NCBI GenBank assembly: GCA_002404055.1 | Contig: DHIZ01000057.1 | Coordinates: 492 to 64,491 of the forward strand | Direction: 5' to 3' | DNA length: 64,000 nucleotides | From: Chloroflexi bacterium UBA4733 | Lineage (GTDB): Bacteria > Chloroflexota > UBA4733 | Notes under the pieces: generated by a model | Databases searched by the model: none | What the model saw: only the letters and a program-made list of their open reading frames with translations | What the model was told of the DNA's origin: nothing | Part shown: in pieces, positions 18,658-26,572 of the stretch | Layout of the letters: each line of letters starts with the position of its first letter | Numbering within the stretch: the first letter of the stretch is position 1 | Position numbers and translations under genes: made by a program

Positions 18658-18738
18658 CAACTGCAGCGCTTGCAAGGGGATGCGCCAGAGCAACTGGTGC
18701 TCTTTTTCCACGACAGCCACGGCTATTGGGTCGCCCTG
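18658..18738 (+). pseudogene. Remnant of winged-helix regulator tail
   Basis: Twenty-seven codons (QLQRLQGDAPEQ ... DSHGYWVAL) align with the end of the winged-helix domain at 23190-23537 (QLRRKLGDDPKK ... DRDGYWVIL), sharing Gln, Leu, Arg, Gly-Asp, Pro and the GYWV block. The upstream part of the domain is not recognisable. It stands directly in front of the cassette 2 control region, as the better preserved copy stands in front of cassette 3. Otherwise the gap 18503-18753 holds nothing. Confidence 0.5.
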
Positions 18739-18753
18739 GGACCACCAGCCGTT

Positions 18754-18833
18754 GGAATGCAAGGAATCTTTTGCGATTGTAGACCGATCGCAAACACAAA
18801 TTTGCACCAACTTGTCGTAGTGTGGTTGCAGTC
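18754..18833 (+). promoter_or_regulatory. Cassette 2 control region: second copy of the shared 80-bp block
   Basis: The block is collinear with 15331-15410. The palindrome is slightly longer here, TTTGCGAT (18770-18777) / ATCGCAAA (18787-18794) with a 9-bp spacer. The motif TTGCACC-N7-CGTA is at 18802-18819, 40 bp before the start codon. The palindrome is a candidate binding site for the winged-helix regulator whose remnants flank these regions. Confidence 0.65.
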
Positions 18834-18858
18834 TTGGCTCCGTAGCAGAAGGCCCCAG

Positions 18859-19416
18859 ATGACTGGAATTTGGCTCACCGCATTCGTGGCCCTCTGGCTA
18901 GTCGTGCTGCTTCTCGTAGCCATCGTGATCGGGGTGCTTCGCCACATCGGTATTCTCTATGGTCAGATGGTCCGTTCTTCGGGACCTCCAACAGAGTTGC
19001 GTATCGGGCAGTTGCTGCCAGACCTGAATTTACTGACGTCCAATGAGACAACAATGACCATCGGCCAATTCGCAGGAAGAATCTCAGATGTCGTTTTGAT
19101 TAGTCCCGGATGCACCGAGTGCGAAAGGCTACTGGATCTCTTGGTAGAGGGCGATGTAGCCGGAGATCCAGCGGATAGACGAGTGATCATCAGCATAGGA
19201 GATATGCTGGCGACACGCGAGATCCTGCAGAGTCATCAGGTTAGTCTGGATGATACAGTCTTGATCGATACAGGGGACAAGATTAGAAGGTTGTGGGGAG
19301 CCCACACAACGCCCGTGACAATTGTGGTTGACGAGCATTTAATGGTGGTGAGACAGGTCGTAGGTGTGGTCGATTCTCGGCACCTTCTACCTTTACCACA
19401 GCAGATTTGTGTTTAA
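18859..19416 (+). CDS. MauD-like membrane-anchored thioredoxin (cassette 2)
   Basis: The protein has 185 residues. The ATG at 18859 places the membrane helix (WLTAFVALWLVVLLLV) at the N-terminus; an upstream in-frame ATG at 18631 would run through the control region. The helix is followed by GVLRHIGILYGQ, which is shared with the cassette 3 enzyme, then a thioredoxin fold with SPGCTECER (Cys85, Cys88) and the proline loop AHTTPVTIVVDE. Base composition looks lower in GC than in the flanking household genes, which suggests transfer. It is the first gene of thioredoxin - X - Cys peptide, with gaps of 79 and 164 bp. Confidence 0.85.
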   Translation: MTGIWLTAFVALWLVVLLLVAIVIGVLRHIGILYGQMVRSSGPPTELRIGQLLPDLNLLTSNETTMTIGQFAGRISDVVLISPGCTECERLLDLLVEGDVAGDPADRRVIISIGDMLATREILQSHQVSLDDTVLIDTGDKIRRLWGAHTTPVTIVVDEHLMVVRQVVGVVDSRHLLPLPQQICV

Positions 19417-19495
19417 GAATCTTGTAGAAACTGGGATTTAGGCGAAGCTACGCTCTATATCTGTAACTGGGCGATAGAGAGAGGATCGTGGAGCC

Positions 19496-19912
19496 ATGCC
19501 AGGAGCACCGTCGGTCAATGTGCGGCCGTTGTCGCCAAAGCGGGACATTCCCGGTATCCTCTGGTCTTATACGCCGACATTGGGCGACGTTGGTGACGAG
19601 GCGTACTTGGGGCGCATCGTAGTGGAGGTTACCGATGACGCAGAAAGGGTCGTGTTTATCGGTGTGAATGAGTCGATCGCTCGGCGGGCTGCAGCAGCCC
19701 TACAAGGAGGACATTCGTTTCCGCGGTCGGCCACCATTTGGCCGACAGTACCGATTACCGGAGCGGTACCCTCCGGGCAAATATATCGAGGGAGGGTGAT
19801 TCTGGAATTCTGGAGTTCTACTATGAACATCGCGGTCTCAGAACTCGGCGGAAGAGCCGCCGAGTTGGTACTGCGCGCAGGCAAGGTGCTGGAGTCCTTC
19901 CCGGCTGCGTAG
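19496..19912 (+). CDS. Unknown protein X1 (cassette 2)
   Basis: The protein has 138 residues and belongs to a family of three paralogs in this window (24515 and 26573). All share TLGxVxxExYLGRIVVE in the first third, a GxxxxxxxRAxAAL helix in the middle, a WPxxxI segment and YRGR(V/I) followed by ExW near residue 105. No Cys, signal peptide or membrane segment is present, so it should stay in the cytoplasm. I recognise no known family. Its fixed place between a thioredoxin and a Tat peptide suggests a role in handling the precursor, for example as a leader-binding chaperone, but that is inference. Confidence 0.75.
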   Translation: MPGAPSVNVRPLSPKRDIPGILWSYTPTLGDVGDEAYLGRIVVEVTDDAERVVFIGVNESIARRAAAALQGGHSFPRSATIWPTVPITGAVPSGQIYRGRVILEFWSSTMNIAVSELGGRAAELVLRAGKVLESFPAA

Positions 19913-20076
19913 TACTGGATGGGTAGACACCGACGTGAGTCGTTGCGTGGCCGGTGCATGCGCAACCGATGCGGTGGTACCTGTGTGCCGTATCTGTTTG
20001 GCGAATGCGGCAGTAAGAAAGCGTGGCAAGAGTGAGCGGCCTGGCATTGGGCGGTGGCAGGATCGGAGGAACTTCG

Positions 20077-20436
20077 ATGAACGAGAAGCTGACTGTGCTG
20101 GATCGACTGACGAGGTCTGCGGCATTACGGCTGTCACGTCGTCGTCTTGGTGGGAAAGTGCTGACAGCTGGTCTCCTTGCAGCGCTCGTACAGTTATTCG
20201 GGTTGGGTGTGCTGCCTGCCTATGCCATCACCTGCTGCGGTGATCCCTATTGCAAAGACTGCAGTGTGACATGCAGTGGCTGTGCGTGCGGCGGCACGTA
20301 TAGCGGCGTGGTTTGTAGTCCAAACGGGCTGTACTGTGCGGATGACACTTGTCCCGATTGCTACGGTTATCTCTATAAGTGCTGTGCTTACGCGTGTAAT
20401 AGCGGCTGCACAGGCGGATATTTGTCGGTATGCTGA
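20077..20436 (+). CDS. Tat-exported cysteine-rich peptide 2 (16 Cys)
   Basis: The precursor has 119 residues. The ATG at 20077 has GGAGGA upstream; an in-frame start at 20023 lacks one. The leader reads LDRLTRSAALRLSRRRLGG and a hydrophobic stretch, with cleavage expected after LPAYA. The leader is clearly related to those of peptides 3 and 4 and recalls the leader of the methylamine dehydrogenase small subunit (LSRR type). The mature part of about 70 residues has 16 cysteines and no Trp; CSPNGLYC is shared with peptide 4. Seven Gly and seven Tyr make it flexible and polar. Function is unknown. Confidence 0.75.
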   Translation: MNEKLTVLDRLTRSAALRLSRRRLGGKVLTAGLLAALVQLFGLGVLPAYAITCCGDPYCKDCSVTCSGCACGGTYSGVVCSPNGLYCADDTCPDCYGYLYKCCAYACNSGCTGGYLSVC

Positions 20437-20684
20437 AGATGGTCCGTGGAAGGAACGGGATGTCGCGCCGATGGTGATCGGCAGCGCCGCCATGAGTGGC
20501 ATGAGCAACTGCTCCATCTGATCTTGGGCTGTTGTCACACTGGTGCTGTATGCTCCACATGCCCCCGTACAGGAGCCTTTGGAGATATCGTGGTGAGAAG
20601 AAGCATGAAGATTTCCGGTAGGTTTTCTAGAACGTCTCAACCGGGTAGTTGCCGAAGTGCCTATGTCGTTATGGCGTCTATATA

Positions 20685-21041
20685 ATGGCAATATTCTTCC
20701 TAATCAGCCATCTAATTAGTGGGATATTATTTCTGGAAGCTGCAGACGAAGCCACAGTCGCGGCTTCGTTGACTACTGCGACAATGTCAGCCACGACAAC
20801 GTCCGCCCAGGTTGCAAATGTCTATCATTGTTATGTATCATCCTATGCGTATTCACCAGGGGAAGCGGAAAATTTTCCTCCTCAATGGAGAGGGCAGCCG
20901 CCTGTGAGTATCGATCATGAGCACACTGTTGTATCTTCCTACTACGTTTTGCCTCTGCCATCGACCAGCGAGTGTGTCTGGAGAGATTCGCGGGGCGCAC
21001 ATGTCCAGTTGAGACAGCTTCGGGAGGCTCCTGGAGACTAA
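20685..21041 (+). CDS. Possible small secreted protein, unrecognised
   Basis: The frame encodes 118 residues from ATG 20685. A hydrophobic N-terminus (MAIFFLISHLISGILFLEAA) could be a signal peptide. A Thr/Ala-rich stretch and a polar C-terminal part with two Cys follow. No clear ribosome-binding site precedes the start, and TATAAT overlaps it, which fits a promoter better than a start region. Codon usage differs from that of neighbours. It lies in an 814-bp gap after peptide 2 that otherwise holds nothing. It may be a decayed gene or a chance frame. Confidence 0.3.
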   Translation: MAIFFLISHLISGILFLEAADEATVAASLTTATMSATTTSAQVANVYHCYVSSYAYSPGEAENFPPQWRGQPPVSIDHEHTVVSSYYVLPLPSTSECVWRDSRGAHVQLRQLREAPGD

Positions 21042-21250
21042 TACTCGTTGCTGCTGCGAAATGAACGTGGCCTGCGACGATATACTTGAGATTGCTGGCT
21101 ATGAGTCCCCAGCCGACATGAGGAAAAAACGCCAGGGCTGCAATCGTTGCATTCGCGGAAGGAGCGTCGGCAAGGTTAGAGCATGCCACGTGAACGTGTT
21201 CACGCGCGGTTTGCGCAGCCTGCCGGCGCCGGATCCGACATGGAGGCGTG

Positions 21251-22747
21251 TTACGCCGGCGGTACTGTACCTTTCACGAACTCGGTCGGGCTCAGGATGG
21301 TGCGATCTTCCGGCGTTGTCTTCGCGCACATCTCTCGTCCACGGCGCTTGAGTTCCTCGACGACATCTTGACGCGCCTTCCAAGGCAGCAGCTCCAATTG
21401 GCGCTGGAAGAGGCTGACGCCGTGGACGAGAAACGCCACGGAGATTTCGGGGTCCAGCAGCCGCCAGGGAACGTCGCGGAGGATCGTCTGCACGTCCTGC
21501 AGCCCCGCCTCCCGGAAGCACTGCGCCGTCTCGCCGGGCACTGGGAGACGTCCGGGGAGGAGCGGCGGCGAGCCGCCCTTGCTATGCTGCCGGGCGAGGT
21601 CCAAGATCGGAGCGAACCACTCCCGGCACCAGGGCTGATCGAGGGAGAATTGGCATGCTGACCACACCGCAACAGCACCACCGGACTTCGTCACACGCCG
21701 CATCTCCGTCAGCGCTCGCGGCGCCTCCGTGAGGTGGAGGAAGGACGTGCCCACGGTAGCAGCGAAGGCGCCGTCGCGGAACATGGGCAAGTGCTCGGCC
21801 GCTGCCCGGGTGAAGGTGACGTTACGGGCGTGCCGCTGCTTGGCCTTCGCCTTTGCCCGCTCCAGCATGCCGGGGGCGGGGTCTGTGGCGACGATCGAGC
21901 CGGTCGGTCCGATGGCCTCCCACAGCCCGCCCTCGAAGGTCTGGGTGGCCATGCCGCAGCCTACCTCCAGCACCTTGCCGCCGATGGGCAGCGACGCGAA
22001 GGCGGTAAATGCCTTGCGGCCTTCCAGGGCATCCGGCACCATTTGGGCGACCCGGGTGTCCCAATCCGCGAAGAGGTTGAACTGAGACAGGTAGATCAGC
22101 TGGAGCCGCCGCTCCAGGTAGCCGGAGGACTCCAGGACCTGACGCACCTCGTGGTAGTGCGCCTCGCCGAACGTGGTCTGCACCACTACCCGCCGCCCAT
22201 CTCGCACCTCCATGGCGAGGAGGCCGGCGGCGATGCCGCCCAACAGTTCATCGTTGAGGGCATAGCCGACCCAGGGGCGGTGCAGTTTGCCGCGTACGAA
22301 GTCCTCTTCGGCGATAGCCCCGTAGTGGCGGACGGCGGTGTGGTTCTCGGCGAAGGTGACGACGCCGTAGACCCGCACCAGGGCCCCGAAGCCGCGCGCG
22401 GCGACGAAGCGGCGCACGCGGGCGATCGCCATGGCTGCGAGGTCGGGACTGACGCGGATGCGCCCGAGTGTCTCGTGCGCGGCGGCTGCGGCCGTGGAGA
22501 CGAGCGTCTCGTGGGCAGCCGTCCGCCCCATACGGATGGGGGCGGGGTAGCCGTCGAGAACCTGAGTGCGCAGGGGCTCCTTCCAGTGATCGACAGCGAG
22601 TTGGGCCGCCTCCTGAGCGAGCTGGTCCTGGCTGTCGAAGGCGATATATTCCTGTTCCAGCCCGGCGAGCCAGGGATCCACAATCAGGCCGTCCGCCAGG
22701 AAGGCGCGCAGGTCGTCCTCCAGGCCGACCAAGAGCGGCGGCGGCAT
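21251..22747 (-). CDS. SAM-dependent methyltransferase with unknown N-terminal domain
   Basis: The protein has 498 residues. The ATG at 22747 (MPPPLLVGLEDD) has AAGGAG 7 bases upstream; the frame stays open to 23053, but without family sense. The class I methyltransferase domain spans about residues 245-400: motif I VLEVGCGMATQTFEGG, then IVATDPAPGMLERAKAKAKQ, AEHLPMFRDGAFAATVG and EMRRVTKSGGAVAVW. The first 230 residues (with VVTFAENHTAVRHYGAIAEE and VVQTTFGEAHYHEVRQVL) are not recognised. It lies on the opposite strand between cassettes 2 and 3, divergent from a decayed regulator, so it may be a separate insertion or may modify a product of the locus. Confidence 0.75.
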   Translation of the reverse strand: MPPPLLVGLEDDLRAFLADGLIVDPWLAGLEQEYIAFDSQDQLAQEAAQLAVDHWKEPLRTQVLDGYPAPIRMGRTAAHETLVSTAAAAAHETLGRIRVSPDLAAMAIARVRRFVAARGFGALVRVYGVVTFAENHTAVRHYGAIAEEDFVRGKLHRPWVGYALNDELLGGIAAGLLAMEVRDGRRVVVQTTFGEAHYHEVRQVLESSGYLERRLQLIYLSQFNLFADWDTRVAQMVPDALEGRKAFTAFASLPIGGKVLEVGCGMATQTFEGGLWEAIGPTGSIVATDPAPGMLERAKAKAKQRHARNVTFTRAAAEHLPMFRDGAFAATVGTSFLHLTEAPRALTEMRRVTKSGGAVAVWSACQFSLDQPWCREWFAPILDLARQHSKGGSPPLLPGRLPVPGETAQCFREAGLQDVQTILRDVPWRLLDPEISVAFLVHGVSLFQRQLELLPWKARQDVVEELKRRGREMCAKTTPEDRTILSPTEFVKGTVPPA

Positions 22748-22796
22748 CAGGCACTCCTTCCTCCTGGGGAAGACGTGGGCGGACGCTCCCCGATTA

Positions 22797-23537
22797 TTGC
22801 GAGTGTATGCTATCCTCGTTGGCAAACCTCGGGGCCGGCGGCGCCACTCCCTCACGCAAAGCCGGTTCTTGCTCACCACGAGTCGGCACTTCCGGTCGCT
22901 CCTAGATGAGATCCTCCTGCAGTACGACCTCACGGCGACGTCGGCCACGTTGCGGGCGGCGCTGGAAGACCGGGAGCAGCCGGTCGTGCTCCTGCACGTC
23001 GAGCGCTGGGATACGGAGGCGGCGGGCCTCGTTGGGCGTCTGCTGGAGAGCACACCGCACGTCTACGTCATCTGTCCGCAGGCGGCCGATCTGCGCGTCG
23101 TCATCACCGTCTTGAAGACCGCCGCCGCCGATGCAACCGCTGACACCCCGCTGGCATAGCATGCCCTCGCGCTCAAGATTCGGCGGGTCGTGCGGGAACC
23201 GGAGCCCTGGCAGTGGCAGCTTGGTAGCCGCCGCTTCGTCCCGGCGGAAGGCCGTCTGTACGATCAGGGAAAGCGTATTGCGTTGACGGCAGCGGAGGTG
23301 CGGCTGCTCCGGCGGCTCTGCCTGGTCAGCGGAACGGAACCGCCCGGACGGTTGACGGTGGAGCAACTGGCATGGGAATTGGGCGGTAAGGCGACCAGCC
23401 GCGTGTCTTCGGCCCGCAACTACATCACGCAATTGCGGCGCAAGCTGGGCGATGATCCCAAAAAGCCGGTGATTCTCCGGCGCGACCGGGACGGGTATTG
23501 GGTCATCCTCGGCCTCCTCCCGGAACCATTGCATTGA
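22797..23537 (+). pseudogene. Receiver-like plus winged-helix regulator split by an in-frame TAG
   Basis: Both halves lie in one reading frame separated by TAG at 23157-23159. The first half (about 120 residues) folds like a receiver (RFLLTTSRHFRSLLDEILLQ, then VVLLHVERWDTEAAG), but the acidic pocket and phospho-acceptor Asp are missing (LLHVE where LLDV would stand). The second half is a winged-helix domain of the OmpR type (ALTAAEVRLLRRLCLVSG, NYITQLRRKLG, GYWVILG). It could be re-initiated at GTG 23190. Its remnant twin lies at 18658-18738. Position before cassette 3 suggests it regulated these cassettes. Confidence 0.65.
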
Positions 23538-23599
23538 CAGCACCGGGCCACCCCAACGCAACCCCCAATTGCAAATTTGTCGTTATTGCAAGGCCAAAG

Positions 23600-23617
23600 T
23601 TGCAGCATCCTGTCGTA
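23600..23617 (+). promoter_or_regulatory. Cassette 3 promoter-like motif
   Basis: TTGCAGC-N7-CGTA is the third occurrence of the motif found before cassettes 1, 2 and 5, here 63 bp before the truncated mauE start. The surrounding sequence is only loosely similar to the 80-bp block (an upstream TTGCAAATTTG), so the motif is what is conserved. Confidence 0.55.
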
Positions 23618-23679
23618 GACTTCTGGGAACCTATCCCCTGGTACGGGCCTGATCGCAGATCCTGCGGGGAGGACCGGGT

Positions 23680-23826
23680 ATGACGTCGAGTGGTCTCACC
23701 GAGGTGCAGCTGGCGCTGGGGCTGATCTTTCTCATCTCCGCCGGGGCCAAACTGCGCAACACGGCCGCTTTTGTGCGCGGACTGGCGGATTATGATGTCA
23801 AACTCTTCTCGATGATGGCCACATAG
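23680..23826 (+). pseudogene. MauE-like gene, truncated after the first helix
   Basis: Forty-eight codons with a good GGGGAGGA site encode GLTEVQLALGLIFLISAGAK, then LRNTAAFVRGLADYDV, matching residues 8-45 of the MauE-like protein at 15457. The frame ends in TAG shortly after; the remaining helices and the CHCFG motif are missing. The gene is too short to be functional and shows that cassette 3 once had the MauE - thioredoxin order. Confidence 0.8.
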
Positions 23827-23856
23827 TGCGGTAGTACTATATGTTGAGGAGCATCT

Positions 23857-24426
23857 ATGAGCGGTCTTTGGCTAGTCTCGTACGTTGTCATGTGGATCAC
23901 TATTCTGCTCGTCGTTGCCTTGCTAATTGGAATCCTAAGGCATATTGGAATATTGTACGAACAGAGCGGCCGGCACCGAGCGTCGACTGATCTTCGTGCA
24001 GGTCAGGTTCTTCCTGACCTCACCTTGAGTACCTTCGACGGAAGTCGTCTCCGCATATCTCATTTTGCGGGACATGCGACACATTTCGTGGTTGTGGCTC
24101 CTAACTGTTCAGCTTGCGGCGAGTTGCTGAGTCGCTTGCAAAAAGCAGCCAGCGACGACAGCGGTGCCATGGAACGACACGTCATCGTGAGCATGGGAAA
24201 TCGGGCGGCCACGGCGGAATTACTTCAAGTGGCCGGAATGGTGCCTAATAGCTCGGTTCTAATTGATGAAGATGAGAAGATCAAAGGGGCTTGGGGAGTT
24301 CGGGCTACTCCGGTCACACTGGAAGTTGACGAACAACTGAAAGTACTTAGGCAGATCATAGGTGCCGCCGACCTACGTCAACTTCCTCCACTAGTGCAAC
24401 TCAGCGGAGCGCCGCAAGCAAACTAG
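23857..24426 (+). CDS. MauD-like membrane-anchored thioredoxin (cassette 3)
   Basis: The protein has 189 residues and is closely similar to the cassette 2 enzyme. The membrane helix is WLVSYVVMWITILLVVALLI, followed by GILRHIGILYEQ. The thioredoxin fold has APNCSACGEL (Cys84, Cys87) and the proline loop VRATPVTLEVDE. ATG 23857 has GAGGAG upstream. With X2 and peptide 3 it repeats the cassette 2 layout (gaps 88 and 167 bp against 79 and 164 bp), so the two cassettes are a duplication. Confidence 0.87.
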   Translation: MSGLWLVSYVVMWITILLVVALLIGILRHIGILYEQSGRHRASTDLRAGQVLPDLTLSTFDGSRLRISHFAGHATHFVVVAPNCSACGELLSRLQKAASDDSGAMERHVIVSMGNRAATAELLQVAGMVPNSSVLIDEDEKIKGAWGVRATPVTLEVDEQLKVLRQIIGAADLRQLPPLVQLSGAPQAN

Positions 24427-24514
24427 CATCCGCTCCCGTAGAGCGAGAGGTGACTCAACAGCCAGATGGGCAGGTATTGCAGATCCTGTGTAGGCGGAAA
24501 GTTGAGGTGAGGCG

Positions 24515-24961
24515 ATGGCTACCGGTTCAAGTGGCCTAATCCCGGCGGTAGTCCCTATGCCAGGTTCCGGCCGGTCATCACCGGTTGCAGCTGTTCCAGG
24601 AGTCTGGGCGCACTTCACGACCCTTGGGACTGTAGCCGGTGAGCAGTATCTGGGACGCATCGTGGTCGAACTGTTCGATGGGCGTGATCCCCCCGCGGTG
24701 GCCTTCATTGGCGCAGATCGACAACTCGTTGAACGCGCAGTCGCCGCCTTGGGTGGGGGGGATGTGCCAGGGCCGGAACCTGCTATGTGGCCAGCCGGAT
24801 CAATCATCGTCCCCAGCGAGCCAGCCGCAGCGTATCGCGGGCGGATCATGATGGAGTTTTGGCAAAGAACGGTGAAAGTTACCGCGTCGGGATCTGCTGG
24901 CAATACGGCGGATCTTGTCCAGCGAGCACTTCAGGCTTTGCAACGGGTTGGAGCGAGGTAG
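24515..24961 (+). CDS. Unknown protein X2 (cassette 3)
   Basis: The protein has 148 residues and is a paralog of X1. It has TLGTVAGEQYLGRIVVE, AFIGADRQLVERAVAALGG, MWPAGSI and AYRGRIMMEFWQ. About ten more residues lie at the N-terminus than in X1. No Cys, signal or membrane segment is present. It is not recognised outside this locus. The C-terminal helix (NTADLVQRALQALQRVG) is amphipathic, and a similar helix ends X1 and X3. Confidence 0.75.
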   Translation: MATGSSGLIPAVVPMPGSGRSSPVAAVPGVWAHFTTLGTVAGEQYLGRIVVELFDGRDPPAVAFIGADRQLVERAVAALGGGDVPGPEPAMWPAGSIIVPSEPAAAYRGRIMMEFWQRTVKVTASGSAGNTADLVQRALQALQRVGAR

Positions 24962-25128
24962 CTGCTCTTTGTCGCCTTCCGACTTCGTACGAGACTAGTT
25001 CAACTGGAGCGTCCTTCTGTAAAGACAAGTGGTGGGTGGCGTCGCTTAGCTCCTGATGTTCAATTGCCAAAACGCAGCGGAGTACCGCAAGCAAACAAGC
25101 ATCCTCATTTAGTCGGGGGAGAGGCCGG

Positions 25129-25518
25129 ATGGATATGACCAGGCACGACGTGACAGACAGACTCGGCGATCAACGCGCGGAACTGGGAGCATTCGATCGA
25201 CTGACCAAAGCAACAGCGCTAGCATTGTCTCGGCGGCGAGTGCTAGTCGCTGGAGTGGTTACCTGGGCGGTACAACTGCTCGGCGTCGAGATCGCCAGCG
25301 CAAACGCATGCGAGTACGGGTGCAACACTTGCTGCTTCGCTGCATGCGGGAATTGCGGCGTTTGTCCACCGGGAGGTGCCATGTGTTGCAGCTCAGGCGG
25401 CGTTTGCCAATCGGTTCCTTGCTGCAGGTGCGGAAGTTGTGGCGCATGTGGCTACTTTAGTCTTTGCTTCAAGGTCTGTGATGATGGCTGTAGTGAGACT
25501 TGGTGCCCCGCATGCTAG
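25129..25518 (+). CDS. Tat-exported cysteine-rich peptide 3 (20 Cys)
   Basis: The precursor has 129 residues with GGGGGAGAGG before the ATG. The leader FDRLTKATALALSRRRVLV continues into a hydrophobic stretch ending IASANA. The mature part of about 70 residues carries 20 cysteines, one Trp (ETWCPAC) and many Gly. FKVCDDG ... CPAC matches FNVCNDG ... CPAC of peptide 4. More than a quarter of the mature residues are Cys, which is comparable to metallothioneins or disulfide-rich toxins. With one Trp it cannot form TTQ. Confidence 0.75.
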   Translation: MDMTRHDVTDRLGDQRAELGAFDRLTKATALALSRRRVLVAGVVTWAVQLLGVEIASANACEYGCNTCCFAACGNCGVCPPGGAMCCSSGGVCQSVPCCRCGSCGACGYFSLCFKVCDDGCSETWCPAC

Positions 25519-26017
25519 GCGACACGCAGTGTTATGGCGATGGAGCGGCATGATCATTAGCAGAGGAGGCTTGGTCGGCGCCTGGAAAGAGTCCGCTCGG
25601 ATGAAGACACTCCATCAAGTTGAACGCCCTCGCGGTAGCGCGGGGAGTGTTGTTCCACTTCGGATGCGCGTCTCTGAATCTGGTGGATGAGCGGGAAGCA
25701 CCCTGTCTCTGCCGATCTGGCCAACCAAGCGCAGGAGGCACCTTGAATGGTGGGATCGTGGAAAAGATGGTGACTGAATTGCTCGGGCAGGCGAAGTACC
25801 AATGCAACGGCGCCCAAGTACGCGCCGACGCAGCGAGATTGAAGCCGGGGAGTCTGCTAAGAGAATCACGCTGATGATCGGTCGCCGCTCATTGATGGCG
25901 GAAGGTGTGCGTGTAACCAGAGAAGCCATTGAGATGCGACAGAATTGACAGTTGGCACCAATTGGCCCAGCGCTGTTGGGCGATTGGGCGTCACCGCCTT
26001 AGAAAGGAGCGATTACC
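25519..26017. other. 499-bp gap between peptides 3 and 4, no gene recognised
   Basis: The gap holds only short frames without ribosome-binding sites. No trace of a thioredoxin or X gene was recognised, although cassette symmetry would predict one before peptide 4. AGAAAGGAGCG near its end is the ribosome-binding site of peptide 4. Confidence 0.5.
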
Positions 26018-26434
26018 ATGGAACCCGATGCCGCGGCCACGCAATGGAGCGCGGCCCTTCGCAAATCCGGTACCTTCGATCGGCTGATCAAGGCTACGGC
26101 GATCAGGCTGTCTCGTCGCCGCTTCGCCGGGAATGTGCTGGCCGCGACAGCGGCCGCCTGGGCGGTGCAGCTATTAGGCTTCCCTACGCCCCCCGTATAT
26201 GCATTTGACTGCACCAATTGCAATTGCTGTACCGGTGTCTGTAGCTGCCTATACGCCCCCGCGAGTTGTTGTAGCCCGAATGGTGTCTACTGCTACTCGG
26301 GAGATTGCACTTGTCAGGGTCGAGACTGTCAGTGCGGATGCTTTGCAATGTTCTTCAACGTCTGCAATGACGGATCACATGCCACGAGTTGCCCGGCCTG
26401 CAACTACCCTTGTCCAACCTGCAACCCTTGTTGA
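26018..26434 (+). CDS. Tat-exported cysteine-rich peptide 4 (20 Cys)
   Basis: The precursor has 138 residues with AAAGGAG upstream. The leader FDRLIKATAIRLSRRRFAG is the clearest Tat signal of the set and ends PPVYA. The mature part of about 75 residues has 20 cysteines and no Trp (FDCTNCNCCTGVC at the start, CPACNYPCPTCNPC at the end). It shares CSPNGVYC with peptide 2 and the VCNDG ... CPAC block with peptide 3, so the cores are homologous though very variable. It is followed, not preceded, by an X gene, and that copy is broken. Confidence 0.77.
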   Translation: MEPDAAATQWSAALRKSGTFDRLIKATAIRLSRRRFAGNVLAATAAAWAVQLLGFPTPPVYAFDCTNCNCCTGVCSCLYAPASCCSPNGVYCYSGDCTCQGRDCQCGCFAMFFNVCNDGSHATSCPACNYPCPTCNPC

Positions 26435-26572
26435 GACAAGTCTGACCTCTTACGAAAATTCTCGAAGTGGGGGAAGTGTGTTTCTTCTCGCGAGAGAGCA
26501 AGCGGGTTCTGGGTTGACGGTTACAGCAGAGCGTCAATGAGCGGTGAGGTAAAGCTTCGAGGAGGTGGCATA

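Noticed and set aside
21189..21204. Short palindrome CGTGAACGTGTTCACG
   Set aside because: Perfect but short, lies downstream of the methyltransferase stop with no second copy noticed; not enough for a call.
25376..25874. Short plus-strand frames between peptides 3 and 4
   Set aside because: Part overlaps peptide 3 in another frame; no start signals or similarity.
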